The notes: generated from the sequence alone by a model not told the origin. 64,000 nucleotides of DNA from Ignavibacteriales bacterium (GCA_026390815.1 JAPLFH010000054.1:81344-145343), one strand, 5' to 3'. Shown: positions 27,582 to 37,103, counted from the first letter of the stretch. Program-made: numbers and translations.

Positions 27582-28219
27582 AAAAATTACTATTACTACT
27601 TTTTTTTGTTAGTATAGAATTAAACGCACAAATTGATATTAGTGCAGGTATGGGCATTAATTTTTCATCAATGGCTTCATTGAACGATTATATAAGCGCA
27701 CTGAATCCCTCCAACCAGCTTACAACATTTAATTCCAACGTTGAGTTTTATGGCGAGGTTGGTTATTTATATTCAAACAGTTTTCTTTTAGCGCTTGATT
27801 ATTCATTCTCGATTTTTTCTTATACTAATCAATATGCGGGAATTGGAAAATATGAATTAGCATTTAATCAGCATTCTCCAACAGTAATGGCTTATTACCA
27901 TATTAAAGGTGATGGATATAAATTTAAATTAGGTGGGGGATTAGGTTTAAGATATGTTTCACTTTCCGAAACACTACCGCAATCTAACTCATCAAAAAAC
28001 TACACAGCAACTGGATTTGGTATTCTGTTAAAGGCAGAAGGGAACACTTCTATTGGAAAAAATATTTATGCTACCATTGCACTAATTTTAAAAATGGATT
28101 ATCCAGGCGTACCAAAGTCCGGCGGTACTTCTTTATCTTACAATCCTTCAAGCATCCAGGATGTAAATGTTAATGCTGTATCCGGTGGAATTAGACTTGG
28201 AATACTCTACACTTTTTAA
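27578..28219 (+). CDS. Outer-membrane beta-barrel protein
   Basis: A 213-residue protein with signal peptide MKKLLLLLFFVSIELNAQ. Alternating aromatic and hydrophobic strands follow (FYGEVGYLYSNSFLLALDYSFSIF, YKFKLGGGLGLRYVSL, YATIALILKMDYPG) and it ends in SGGIRLGILYTF, a terminal aromatic residue typical of BAM substrates. An 8-10 strand barrel is likely. The function is not recognisable. It is translationally coupled to the flippase-like gene upstream and followed by uppP after 8 nt. Confidence 0.75.
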   Translation: MKKLLLLLFFVSIELNAQIDISAGMGINFSSMASLNDYISALNPSNQLTTFNSNVEFYGEVGYLYSNSFLLALDYSFSIFSYTNQYAGIGKYELAFNQHSPTVMAYYHIKGDGYKFKLGGGLGLRYVSLSETLPQSNSSKNYTATGFGILLKAEGNTSIGKNIYATIALILKMDYPGVPKSGGTSLSYNPSSIQDVNVNAVSGGIRLGILYTF

Positions 28220-28227
28220 GAGGAACT

Positions 28228-29070
28228 ATGAACATTATTGAAGCGATAATTCTGGGTGTTGTTCAAGGACTTACAGAATTTTTACCGATAAGCAGCACAG
28301 CTCATTTAACAATTGCTGGTAAGTTGATGAATGTAATTTCTCAGGCAAATCCGGAAAGATGGACGGCATTTATCGCAGTTATCCAGTTAGGAACGATGTT
28401 AGCGGTGGTAATTTATTTCTGGCTGGACCTTTGGAAAATAATAACTGAGTTTTTAAGCAACAACTTTTTTAAAAGAAAAAAATTTGCAGAACAAACATTA
28501 AATTCCAAAATGGGATGGTATATTCTAATTGGTACTTTACCAATCGTTATTCTTGGATTAAGTTTTAAAAATGCAATAGAAGGTGCACTTACTAAAAATT
28601 TATTGGTAATTTCCATAAGTTTGATTGCACTTGCAGTCTTACTTGCAATCGCAGAAAAAGTTAGCAAGTATGTAAAAGATATTCATCAGGTAAAATGGTA
28701 TGATGCTTTACTCGTTGGTTTTGGTCAGGCGATGGCATTAATTCCTGGAGCATCGCGTTCCGGTACAACAATTACAGCCGGATTATTTTTAGGATTCAAC
28801 AGAGAAACCGCAGCAAGATTTTCATTTTTGCTTAGCATTCCAGCGGTTTTAGCAAGCGGTTTGCTTGAGCTTAAAGAATCATTACCATACATAAATTTAT
28901 CCGATATTGTAAATCTCAGCGCCGCCGCTTTAGCGGCTGGCATCAGCGGTTATTTGGCAATTGATTTTCTTTTAAAGTTTCTTAGAAAAAATTCAACTTT
29001 CATTTTTATATATTACAGAATAATTTTGGGTGTTGGAATTTTGTTATTGCTTGGGTTACATTATGTTTAA
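28228..29070 (+). CDS. uppP: Undecaprenyl-diphosphatase UppP (BacA)
   Basis: A 280-residue membrane enzyme that dephosphorylates undecaprenyl diphosphate to recycle the lipid carrier of cell-wall synthesis. Both signatures are present: EAIILGVVQGLTEFLPISSTAHL near the N-terminus (with catalytic Glu) and PGASRSGTTITAGLFLGFNRETAARFSF, containing the phosphatase Arg/Ser motif. About eight membrane segments are visible. RBS AGAGGAA precedes the ATG. Bacitracin resistance is the classic phenotype. Confidence 0.96.
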   Translation: MNIIEAIILGVVQGLTEFLPISSTAHLTIAGKLMNVISQANPERWTAFIAVIQLGTMLAVVIYFWLDLWKIITEFLSNNFFKRKKFAEQTLNSKMGWYILIGTLPIVILGLSFKNAIEGALTKNLLVISISLIALAVLLAIAEKVSKYVKDIHQVKWYDALLVGFGQAMALIPGASRSGTTITAGLFLGFNRETAARFSFLLSIPAVLASGLLELKESLPYINLSDIVNLSAAALAAGISGYLAIDFLLKFLRKNSTFIFIYYRIILGVGILLLLGLHYV

Positions 29071-29159
29071 CCAAGCTTGGAATGTAAATATGGCTAATTA
29101 CATTTCGCCCTTTCCAACATTTCATTAACAAATATTTGAAATAATATAAAGGAGTAACA

Positions 29160-29861
29160 ATGTTTAAATCTCTAATTTCAGTTTTCTTAGTAATGCTTAT
29201 ACTTGGTTGCAATAATTCAAAAAAAACAGAAGGTGCAGCGATGCAAGAAGCTGATTCAACAAAATCAAAGGAGTCAACTGTGGACATGAATTCAATTGAA
29301 AAAGTAATTAGTAAAACTCCAGACTCAATAACTGTTGCCACAATCACTACAAAACTTGGTAATATTGAAGTAGAGTTATATACTAACGATGCACCAAAAA
29401 CCACACGTAATTTTATTGGGTTAAGCATGATGGGATTTTTCAATAACATTATATTCCACAGGGTTTCCAAAGGATTTGTAATTCAAGGTGGCGATCCTAC
29501 AGGAAGTGGCAGCGGTGGCTCAAGCATTTATGGTGGTGAGTTTGAAGACGAATTAAATCCTGAAACAAATAGTTATAAAAACGGATATGACCGTGGTGTA
29601 CTTGCAATGGCTAACAAAGGTGAAAACACAAATACCTCCCAGTTTTTCATTATGCTTAGCGATGTACCACAAATGCCAAAAAAATATACAATCTTTGGCA
29701 AAGTAATTAAAGGAATGAATGTGGTTGATAAAATAGCTGCTGGTAAAATTGTTCCTCAAATGGGTCCAACCGATGGTAAACCAGAACAACCAATCGCAAT
29801 GGAAAAAGTATCCGTTGAAAAACGGGTTTCTAAAATCAACAGCATTTTTGATACAAAATAA
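29160..29861 (+). CDS. Lipoprotein cyclophilin-type peptidyl-prolyl isomerase
   Basis: A 233-residue cyclophilin preceded by a lipoprotein signal (lipobox LILGC, lipidated Cys17) and a short Ser/Thr/Glu-rich linker. The catalytic domain at about 60-215 shows NFIGLSMMGFFNNIIFHRVSKGFVIQGGD, here with FHR carrying the catalytic Arg. GVLAMANKGENTNTSQFFIML and YTIFGKVIKGMNVVDKI follow. It should act as a membrane-anchored proline isomerase in the periplasm. RBS AAAGGAG lies upstream, and a hairpin terminator follows. Confidence 0.94.
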   Translation: MFKSLISVFLVMLILGCNNSKKTEGAAMQEADSTKSKESTVDMNSIEKVISKTPDSITVATITTKLGNIEVELYTNDAPKTTRNFIGLSMMGFFNNIIFHRVSKGFVIQGGDPTGSGSGGSSIYGGEFEDELNPETNSYKNGYDRGVLAMANKGENTNTSQFFIMLSDVPQMPKKYTIFGKVIKGMNVVDKIAAGKIVPQMGPTDGKPEQPIAMEKVSVEKRVSKINSIFDTK

Positions 29862-29873
29862 ATATTGTGAATC

Positions 29874-29915
29874 GACATAACTTGCCGGCTTGTAATTCAT
29901 GAGTCAAGTTATGTC
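29874..29915. terminator. Hairpin terminator after the cyclophilin gene
   Basis: GACATAACTTG (29874-29884) and CAAGTTATGTC (29905-29915) form a perfect 11-bp stem with a 20-nt loop, followed by AATTCTTTT. It lies 12 nt after the stop and before holA. Confidence 0.65.
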
Positions 29916-29930
29916 AATTCTTTTAATACA

Positions 29931-30956
29931 ATGGCTAAAAAGAAAGTAGAAGTACCATCCATATATACAATAGGAAAGTTTCTAAAAAAAGAAACTCTGC
30001 TTCCAATCTATTGTTTTTATGGTGATGATACTTTTAGTATTGAAAACGCGGTTAAAGCTGTGGAAAAAGTTGTTGATCCATTTTTAACCTCCGACTTTGA
30101 TAAAGAAATTATTAACGCAGAAGAAAGAACAGTTGTTGAAGTGATCGATTTAGCTTTAGCTTTTCCATTTGGTTCAGAAAAGAAATTAATAATTCTAAAA
30201 GATTTTGATGAACTAAAAGGAGATAAAAAACAATTTGCTCCATATGTAAAAAATCCTTCTGCATCAACAGTAATGCTGATTACAAAATATGGTAATATTG
30301 CTAATCTTGAGGCAGAACCATTTGCCGCACTTCTTGATAAGAATTTTCTGTTTGAAGCTAATGAGTTAAAAGGAAAAGATCTTTCAAGTTGGATAGTTAA
30401 ATTCGCAGCGAAAAATGGAAAAATTATTTCCACAGAAAATGCTGAACTTTTAATTGATACTGTTGGTGACAACAGAACACTGATTGAAATGCAGCTTCAG
30501 AAAATATTTACGTACCTTGGCGATAATAAAGAAATTAGACTTGATGTTATTAAGAGTGTTGCTTCCCAGCTAAAAGAATATATCATTTTTGATTTGCTTA
30601 ATGCAGTTGGCAGCAGAAATAAATCAAAAGCAGTTGAGGTTCTTTTTAATCTACTTGCACAGGGGGATGAAGATAAGCAAGCACTTTTTATTCTTGCTAT
30701 GCTTAATAAATACTTTACCAGCATCGCTCAAATTCCAGAGTTAGAAAAGGATAATATTACCGAACAGGCTAAAGCAAGAATTATTGGAACTCATCCTTAC
30801 TATTATAAGGAATACGTGAAGGCAAGTAATTTTTATAAGGAACCAAAGATTCTTAAAATTAGCAGAGCATTGCTAAATGCTGATGTTACTATGAAAACAA
30901 CTTCAACAGATACTAAGACTGTAATGCTAATGCTTTTAGCAGAAATATTTCAATGA
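29931..30956 (+). CDS. holA: DNA polymerase III subunit delta
   Basis: A 341-residue HolA, the clamp-loader subunit that opens the beta sliding clamp. The N-terminal AAA-like domain reads LPIYCFYGDDTFSIENAVKAVEK and KKLIILKDFDELKGDKKQF. The helical region includes LSSWIVKFAAKNGKIIS and TVGDNRTLIEMQLQKIFTYLGD. The C-terminal collar domain includes QALFILAMLNKYFTSIAQI. The arrangement and length match the family, although delta is always weakly conserved. Confidence 0.92.
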   Translation: MAKKKVEVPSIYTIGKFLKKETLLPIYCFYGDDTFSIENAVKAVEKVVDPFLTSDFDKEIINAEERTVVEVIDLALAFPFGSEKKLIILKDFDELKGDKKQFAPYVKNPSASTVMLITKYGNIANLEAEPFAALLDKNFLFEANELKGKDLSSWIVKFAAKNGKIISTENAELLIDTVGDNRTLIEMQLQKIFTYLGDNKEIRLDVIKSVASQLKEYIIFDLLNAVGSRNKSKAVEVLFNLLAQGDEDKQALFILAMLNKYFTSIAQIPELEKDNITEQAKARIIGTHPYYYKEYVKASNFYKEPKILKISRALLNADVTMKTTSTDTKTVMLMLLAEIFQ

Positions 30957-31125
30957 TTGGTTAAAGTGATTAGATTGCTTGATCATTTTAAATTTGATAA
31001 CTTATTTATTTTTATCAAACAAAAGCCCAGCTATTGAGTACGGAATCCTTGCTTTTGCTCACTCATTTCTGTAAAATTGACCTGAAAAATCTGAAACAAT
31101 TTTTAACTATAAGAGTATAATATCA

Positions 31126-31707
31126 TTGTTGAACAATTTATCAACGCTTACTGACGAACAACTTATAAGCGAGTTTCAAATTAATAATACAGTTGAAGCT
31201 TATGAGCTACTGGTTAAGCGATACAAAGACCCGTTGATGAACTTCGTTTACCGCTTTGTTGGCGATAGGGATGTAAGTTCTGATGTTGTTCAGGATACAA
31301 TGATTCGTTTTTATCTGAATAAAGATTCTTATAAATCCTTTGCAAAGTTCTCTACATGGATTTATACAATTGCTACTAATCTGGCTAAAAATGAATTGAA
31401 AAGAAGGAAAAGGAAAAGACTTTTTTCTATAGATAATGATGATGATGAACAAGAAATAGTTATTAAAGATAATGCAGCTTTACCGGATGTTCTTGCGGAT
31501 AGTGAATTAAAGAACCGGATAATTGAAAAAGCACTTTCCAAAGTAAAACCTGTTTATAGAGAAGTTGTTATACTTAGAGATGTGCAGGACTTATCATACG
31601 AGGAAATAGCAGAAATTACGGGTTTATCAATTGGAACCGTTAAATCGAGAATTAATCGTGGAAGAACACAACTACAAAAATTGTTAAAATTTATATACCA
31701 TGAGTAA
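31126..31707 (+). CDS. ECF-type RNA polymerase sigma factor
   Basis: A 193-residue sigma-70 family member of the extracytoplasmic-function type. Region 2 is at about 22-90 (YELLVKRYKDPLMNFVYRFVGDRDVSSDVVQDTMIRFY, TWIYTIATNLAKNELKRRKR). Region 4 is at about 130-185 (VKPVYREVVILRDVQDLSYEEIAEITGLSIGTVKSRINRGR). The start is a TTG at 31126. The adjacent membrane protein five bases downstream is its likely anti-sigma partner. The regulon is not apparent. Confidence 0.93.
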   Translation: MLNNLSTLTDEQLISEFQINNTVEAYELLVKRYKDPLMNFVYRFVGDRDVSSDVVQDTMIRFYLNKDSYKSFAKFSTWIYTIATNLAKNELKRRKRKRLFSIDNDDDEQEIVIKDNAALPDVLADSELKNRIIEKALSKVKPVYREVVILRDVQDLSYEEIAEITGLSIGTVKSRINRGRTQLQKLLKFIYHE

Positions 31708-31712
31708 CGCCT

Positions 31713-32378
31713 ATGTTAAAAAATTACAATGATGAAAAATTTACTAATGTGATAAATTCACTAAGGGAATTGCCACACATACCTGCTCCAAACGATTTTG
31801 AAGTAAATCTAAAAAGGGAACTGAATACTGTTTCGCAAATACCTCTTCCAAAACCTGTGCGATACTATTCGTTTTCTAGGAAATTTGCTCCTGCATTTGG
31901 ATTAGCAGCAATTTTATTTTTAATCTTTTTGATGATCTTGAACCAAGGTCCATCTGAAATTGAAAACCCATTTTTAAAACCGCCATCTTTACGCACTTCT
32001 TCCAGTAATCTTAAAAGTGAACAGCTCAATAATCAAATAATAATTACTGAAAACGATGTTGTGATCGATAAAACAAAACCTTTGGAGGTAAAATCCTCCG
32101 CTTCAGGTCCAGTTTTAAATAACTTAACAAAACCGGAATTTGCTGCTGAAAGTAAGAAGAATAAATTTATTGATTTAATTTATGCTACAACGGATGAAAA
32201 TAACATCGATAAAAGTTTACGCGTAAAACCTGGTAGCAAAACACTTAATAATAATAATACCGGTCAAACTGTAGATTTTAATGGATTTAATATTATTCAA
32301 GATGAAGACCAGACGATGGATGAACTTAGAGCCAGAATGGATTCTTTAAAGAAAGAGACAAAGGGAAAAAATAAATAG
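31713..32378 (+). CDS. Probable membrane anti-sigma factor
   Basis: A 221-residue single-pass membrane protein. The cytoplasmic N-terminus (about 1-55) contains a LRELPHIPAPNDFEVNLKREL motif seen in many anti-sigma-like proteins. The membrane helix is at about 60-80 (FGLAAILFLIFLMIL) and the rest is a low-complexity Asn/Ser/Lys-rich periplasmic part. There is no HxxxCxxC zinc anti-sigma motif. The role is inferred from position, 5 nt after the sigma factor, and topology rather than from a recognised domain. Confidence 0.65.
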   Translation: MLKNYNDEKFTNVINSLRELPHIPAPNDFEVNLKRELNTVSQIPLPKPVRYYSFSRKFAPAFGLAAILFLIFLMILNQGPSEIENPFLKPPSLRTSSSNLKSEQLNNQIIITENDVVIDKTKPLEVKSSASGPVLNNLTKPEFAAESKKNKFIDLIYATTDENNIDKSLRVKPGSKTLNNNNTGQTVDFNGFNIIQDEDQTMDELRARMDSLKKETKGKNK

Positions 32379-32661
32379 TGATAATGTAAATCTCATTTTC
32401 CAATAATTACAAAGATTCCCATTCGGAAGGAACAGGGGACTATTTTGGGGAAGTCAATTCGCAGCTAAAAGTTATCCCGCGGGTAATTATATGAAACAGT
32501 TTTTGTGATTTGTTAATTAACTTTTAGATCGAAGAATCTTGTGTACCTATCAGTTTATTGCATACAACGTGGAGCTTACTCCAAAATCATTAACAAATAA
32601 TTTTAATATAACTTTACAGAGTTTCCTGAATTACTTAAGTTTGGATTAAAAATAGGTAGAT

Positions 32662-33777
32662 ATGGATTTCGATACACTTATTATTGGTGCCGGCGTTGTT
32701 GGACTTGCGACTTCCGAAATTTTTTCCAAAAATAATCAACGCGTTTTGGTTGTTGAAAAAGAAAACAAGATTGGGACTGGTGTTTCCAGCCGAAACAGCG
32801 AAGTAATCCATGCTGGAATTTATTATCCAAAGGATTCGCTAAAATCTCTGCTTTGCATCCGTGGCAAAATTCTTTTGTACGAATGGTGTTTGAACCATAA
32901 AGTTTCCCACTGCCGTTTAGGTAAATACATTATAGCAATAAACGATGAAGAAAAAGCAAGATTAGAAATGATAAAGGAGAATGCCGGCAATGCTGGTATG
33001 GATGAACTTTATTTTGCAACATCCGAAAAAATAAATGAAGACGAGCCGGAAATTCATTCTGTTGGTGGTTTGTATTCTCCAACAAGCGGGATCATTTCTG
33101 CACACGGGCTTATGGATTCGCTTAAGGTAAAATCCCAACAACATGGAACTGATTTTCTCTTTTGTTCTAAAGTAAAAAGCATTACAAAAAATTCTCAATC
33201 CACCGGTTACTTTGTGGAAATAACTGATGCATCAAATCAAGCAAGTGAAATTGAAGTTGCAAAAATAATTAATTGTGCTGGTTTGTACGCTGATGAAGTA
33301 GCTTTAATTCTTGGTGTTGATGATGCCTCCTATAAGCAGAAATTTGTAAAAGGAAATTACTTTAAACTATCCGCACGTAAATACAAGTTTAATCATTTGG
33401 TTTATCCGGTACCACTTCCAAAACTACACGGACTTGGGGTTCACATCACTTTAGGATTAGAGGGGGAAGTTAAGTTTGGTCCTGATGTTGAAAATTTAGC
33501 TGTAAGAATTGAAGAATATTCAGTTGATGAAAATAGAAAAACTGCTTTTTATGAAGCGATAAAAACTTACTTACCAAAAATTGAAATGGATGATTTAATA
33601 GAAGATATGTCAGGGATAAGACCCCGGCTTGCTGCTGATAAAGAATTCAATGATTTTATTATCAATGAAGAATTCAACCGTAACTTACCAGGAATTATTA
33701 ATTGTGTTGGAATAGAATCGCCAGGACTTACAGCCTCACTTGCAATTGCAGAATATATTTATGGAAGATTCAACTAA
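32662..33777 (+). CDS. lhgO: L-2-hydroxyglutarate oxidase-like FAD oxidoreductase
   Basis: A 371-residue flavoprotein of the DAO superfamily. The Rossmann motif IIGAGVVGLATSEIF is at the N-terminus. It is followed by EKENKIGTGVSSRNSEVIHAGIYYP, characteristic of LhgO/L2HGDH proteins, then SPTSGIISAHGLMDSL and the C-terminal FAD-contact SGIRPRLA and GIESPGLTASLAIAEYI. The family oxidises L-2-hydroxyglutarate to 2-oxoglutarate, passing electrons to quinones or oxygen. The substrate is assigned by similarity and could differ. The 283 nt upstream (32379-32661) hold no gene. Confidence 0.88.
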   Translation: MDFDTLIIGAGVVGLATSEIFSKNNQRVLVVEKENKIGTGVSSRNSEVIHAGIYYPKDSLKSLLCIRGKILLYEWCLNHKVSHCRLGKYIIAINDEEKARLEMIKENAGNAGMDELYFATSEKINEDEPEIHSVGGLYSPTSGIISAHGLMDSLKVKSQQHGTDFLFCSKVKSITKNSQSTGYFVEITDASNQASEIEVAKIINCAGLYADEVALILGVDDASYKQKFVKGNYFKLSARKYKFNHLVYPVPLPKLHGLGVHITLGLEGEVKFGPDVENLAVRIEEYSVDENRKTAFYEAIKTYLPKIEMDDLIEDMSGIRPRLAADKEFNDFIINEEFNRNLPGIINCVGIESPGLTASLAIAEYIYGRFN

Positions 33778-33871
33778 TTACTTAAACTTATCTTCCATTT
33801 TTATTTGAATGACTGTTATGATAGTTTTCTCACTTTTTCACTATATTGCGTTTGAATTTTCCGTATTCATT

Positions 33872-33876
33872 TGAGG
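33872..33876 (+). promoter_or_regulatory. Shine-Dalgarno site deciding the start of the hybrid kinase
   Basis: TGAGG at 33872-33876 lies 6 nt before ATG 33883. The alternative TTG start at 33871 would overlap this site, so the ATG is the better choice. Confidence 0.6.
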
Positions 33877-33882
33877 CAAAAA

Positions 33883-35478
33883 ATGTGCGAAAATAAAAGT
33901 CTTAACCAGGCAGCAAACAATGCGGATCAAAATAAAATTGATAAAGATGATTCGACGGAATTAACTCCTATGCAAAATAAAGATCAGGAAATTATTGAAC
34001 TTAAGAAATCCCTCGACAGGTTTATTCAAATAACTTCAAAGATAAATGAATTCCTTTGGTCAGTGATTTATGTTGATGGAATTGAAGATGTGTTTTACAC
34101 ATTATCCCTGGAAAAAATTACAGGCTACACTCCAGAAGAACTTAAAAAAATGCCTGGTAGGGGTTTAAATTTAGTATTTGGTGAAGATGCTGCTTTAGTA
34201 AAAGATAAACTCTCACAATTTGAAAAAGATCCCAATCAATTGTCTATCGACCTGATCTATAGGATTGTTAAAAAATCCGGTGAACCAGTTTGGCTTAAGG
34301 AAAGTATTGTAGTTGAAAGAGACAAGTTTGGAAAAATAACCCGGTACGATGGAATTGTTTCCGATATATCTGAGATTAAAAAAATTGAAGATGCTTTAAA
34401 AAAGTCAGAAGATTCACTAGTTCAATCAAATAAATCAAAGGATAGATTTATATCAATCATCTCTCACGATCTGCGTGCCCCGTTTACAAGCATTTTAGGA
34501 TTTGCAGAAATATTATTAAATGAATCGGATCTATCAGCAAATGATAAACGTGAATATTTGAATTACATTTATGAATCATCACAAAATCAATTGCAACTTG
34601 TTAATTATCTTCTGGATTATTCCCGGTTGCAAACCGGCAGAACAAAACTGGAACTACAAAGAATAAAAGCAAAAACACTGGTTTATAGCTGTGTATCTGC
34701 TCTAACTGGAAATGCTATGAGAAAAGATATTACTATTAAGACTTTTGCTCCGGCGGATATTCATATACAAGCTGATGAACGATTGATTACCCAGGCACTT
34801 ACTAATCTTTTAAGTAATGCAATAAAATTTACTGAGGAAGGTAAATCGATTGAAGTTTCCGTAAATGTTTTTAAGAAAGGTTGGATAGAGTTTGTTGTTA
34901 AAGATGAGGGATTAGGTATTTCAGAAGCAAATAAACCAAAAATTTTTCAATTTGATCAAAAAATTTCTACTGAAGGGACTAAAGGAGAAAAAGGAACTGG
35001 TTTAGGTTTAACTCTTGTTAAGGAAATAATTGAAAAACATAATGGAGATATTTGGTTTTACTCCGAATTAGGCAACGGAAGTGAATTTCATTTTACAATA
35101 TCCGAAGCTACCAACACTATAATTCTTGTAGAAGATGAAAACGCTTCAATGATATTATGGAAGAAATTGATAAATAGAAATCTTCCAAATTTTGAAGTTA
35201 TAACAGCAAGCAATGGTTACGAAGCGATAGGAATTATACAAAAACAAATCCCAACTATTGTAGTTACTGATCATCAAATGCCGTTAATGAACGGAATTCA
35301 ACTGATTACATCTTTACGAAAAAAAGATGAGAATTTTAGGATTCCTGTAATTGTAATTTCTGGGGTTGAAATTGAAGAGATAAAAGAAAAATATTTGAAG
35401 CTGGGGGTAGAAACAATTCTTTCTAAACCAGTTGACCTTAAACAATTTCAAGAGATACTTTTAAAGTTGGCGAATTAA
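33883..35478 (+). CDS. PAS-containing hybrid sensor histidine kinase/response regulator
   Basis: About 531 residues, soluble (no membrane segment). A coiled region is followed by a PAS domain (about 45-165; EDVFYTLSLEKITGYTPEELKKMP with the PAC part EPVWLKESIVVERDKFGKITRYDGIVSDI). Next is the HisKA dimerisation helix with phospho-His about 195 (FISIISHDLRAPFTSILGFAEIL). The HATPase domain has N-box NLLSNAIKFTEEG, KDEGLGIS and GTGLGLTLVKEII. Last is a receiver domain with Asp about 463 (TIVVTDHQMPLMNG) and the signalling Lys (TILSKPVDL). No partner regulator gene is adjacent. The internal receiver may be the end point or a phosphorelay step. Confidence 0.93.
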   Translation: MCENKSLNQAANNADQNKIDKDDSTELTPMQNKDQEIIELKKSLDRFIQITSKINEFLWSVIYVDGIEDVFYTLSLEKITGYTPEELKKMPGRGLNLVFGEDAALVKDKLSQFEKDPNQLSIDLIYRIVKKSGEPVWLKESIVVERDKFGKITRYDGIVSDISEIKKIEDALKKSEDSLVQSNKSKDRFISIISHDLRAPFTSILGFAEILLNESDLSANDKREYLNYIYESSQNQLQLVNYLLDYSRLQTGRTKLELQRIKAKTLVYSCVSALTGNAMRKDITIKTFAPADIHIQADERLITQALTNLLSNAIKFTEEGKSIEVSVNVFKKGWIEFVVKDEGLGISEANKPKIFQFDQKISTEGTKGEKGTGLGLTLVKEIIEKHNGDIWFYSELGNGSEFHFTISEATNTIILVEDENASMILWKKLINRNLPNFEVITASNGYEAIGIIQKQIPTIVVTDHQMPLMNGIQLITSLRKKDENFRIPVIVISGVEIEEIKEKYLKLGVETILSKPVDLKQFQEILLKLAN

Positions 35479-35567
35479 TTATCTCCAATAAAAAATATCC
35501 ACATCATAATTTCAATTTTATTATTTTGTTGGTGTAATTATCAATTTTCATAAATCTGATTTTAGAA

Positions 35568-36098
35568 ATGGTGGAGAATATTATTCATAATACAGGTTTG
35601 AGCAAAAATTGGTTTGCTCTTTACACAAAACCGCGGCACGAATTTAAAGCTTCTGAAAATTTACATTTGGTAGAGGTAGAGCATTATCTTCCTACGGTTA
35701 CAAGATTAAAGCAATGGAGTGATAGAAAGAAAAAAATAATTGAACCATTAATTCGTGGTTATATTTTTGTTTTTGTAACGGAAAAAGAAAGATTTCTTGC
35801 CTTGCAGCAAAATGGTATTGTAAGGTGCGTTTCATTTCATGGTCAACCGGCAATTATTCCGGAATGGCAAATTGAAAACCTTAAAAAAATGCTAAACCGC
35901 GATTCTGATTTTACACTTTCGGAAGTAATTAAAGTTGGAGCAAAAGTAAAAGTAATAGATGGACCTTTCCAGGGCGTAATTGGAGTAGTAAATTATACTC
36001 AAAGCGGAAAAACTATTTCAATTACAATTGATATGTTGAAACGTTCGGTTACGGCTGTATTACCAGCGGAAAGCGTTGTAAAAGCATTGGAAGAATAA
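35568..36098 (+). CDS. UpxY/NusG-like transcription antiterminator
   Basis: A 176-residue NusG paralogue. The NGN domain (about 12-108) begins WFALYTKPRHEFKASENL and includes LPTVTRLKQWSDRKKKIIEPLIRGYIFV. A KOW domain at about 122-165 reads GAKVKVIDGPFQGVIGVVN. This matches the UpxY family, which in Bacteroides allows transcription of long polysaccharide operons. No polysaccharide genes follow here; the next gene starts immediately after the stop and encodes a nuclease-like protein. A housekeeping nusG is expected elsewhere with the ribosomal genes. Confidence 0.88.
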   Translation: MVENIIHNTGLSKNWFALYTKPRHEFKASENLHLVEVEHYLPTVTRLKQWSDRKKKIIEPLIRGYIFVFVTEKERFLALQQNGIVRCVSFHGQPAIIPEWQIENLKKMLNRDSDFTLSEVIKVGAKVKVIDGPFQGVIGVVNYTQSGKTISITIDMLKRSVTAVLPAESVVKALEE

Positions 36099-37076
36099 AT
36101 GTCCAGAAAAAAAACAAACCAAACAGAATTGTCAAAACTTTCCAAAGGTGAAAGTGTAAATCATTTTCTTCTTGTTAAAAAGTGTGAAGTTAAAACCGGG
36201 AAGAATATAAAAAATTACCTTAGCTTAGAACTGGGTGATGCAACAGCCTCACTTTCTGCAAATGTTTGGGATAATTATGATGCTATTTTTTCATCCATAA
36301 AAATTGGTAACGTTGTTAATGTGCAAGGTGTAATTGATGAATACCAGGGGCAGTTGCAAATTAGAGTAAAAGGAGTGAGATCGCTAAATCCCGATGAAAT
36401 ATTTTCTGCAGAGGATTTTCTTCCAACATCTAAAAGAAAATTGGATGAAATGGAAAAAGAACTTTGGGATACAATTGAAGCCATTCAGAATCCATATCTT
36501 CTAAAATTATTAAAATCTATTTTGCAGGATGAAATTTATCAGAAGTATATCAAAGTACCTGCCGGCAAATCATGGCATCATTCCTATATTCATGGATTGT
36601 TAGAACATACTTTAGAAATTATTAAAATCTGTAAATTAACTTCGGACTTTCATCCGGAAGTTAATAGCGATTTGCTAATTACCGGAGCAATACTACATGA
36701 TTTTGGCAAAACAAAAGAATTAACATTTAGTCCATCTTTCGATTATTCTGATGTTGGCAGATTACTTGGACATATTGTTATTGCAGCAATGGATATTAAT
36801 CGAAAGTGCGATGAGATAATAGATTTTCCCGAAAGTTTGAAGAACCAACTCCTTCATTTGGTTTTAAGTCACCAGGGAAAATTAGAGCAAGCTTCACCGG
36901 TTGTGCCTAAAACTTTGGAAGCAATAATCCTTTACCACGCCGATGAATTAAGCGCAAAAGCCAATGCCTACAAATCCGCAATTGGAGCGGAGGCAAAAGG
37001 AGATAATAATTGGACAAAGTACATTCAACTGATCAGCTCTCAATTATATATTCCGGAAGAATTTAACCGGCAATAA
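36099..37076 (+). CDS. OB-fold plus HD-domain protein, YhaM-like 3'-5' exoribonuclease
   Basis: A 325-residue protein with an N-terminal OB nucleic-acid-binding fold (about 12-100; SVNHFLLVKKCEVKTGKNIKNYLSLELGD, GNVVNVQGVIDEYQGQLQIRV). The C-terminal HD phosphohydrolase domain has HSYIHGLLEHTLEIIKIC, ILHDFGKTKEL (the HD pair), LGHIVIAA and LVLSHQGKLEQASPVVPKTLEAIILYHADELSAKANAY, quoted as SHQGKLEQASPVVPKTLEA. This is the YhaM architecture, a Mn-dependent 3'-5' exonuclease in Firmicutes. The ATG begins on the base after the upstream stop codon, so the two are translationally coupled. Confidence 0.87.
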   Translation: MSRKKTNQTELSKLSKGESVNHFLLVKKCEVKTGKNIKNYLSLELGDATASLSANVWDNYDAIFSSIKIGNVVNVQGVIDEYQGQLQIRVKGVRSLNPDEIFSAEDFLPTSKRKLDEMEKELWDTIEAIQNPYLLKLLKSILQDEIYQKYIKVPAGKSWHHSYIHGLLEHTLEIIKICKLTSDFHPEVNSDLLITGAILHDFGKTKELTFSPSFDYSDVGRLLGHIVIAAMDINRKCDEIIDFPESLKNQLLHLVLSHQGKLEQASPVVPKTLEAIILYHADELSAKANAYKSAIGAEAKGDNNWTKYIQLISSQLYIPEEFNRQ

Positions 37077-37103
37077 AAACAAGTAAATCAATCAGGAGTA
37101 AAA

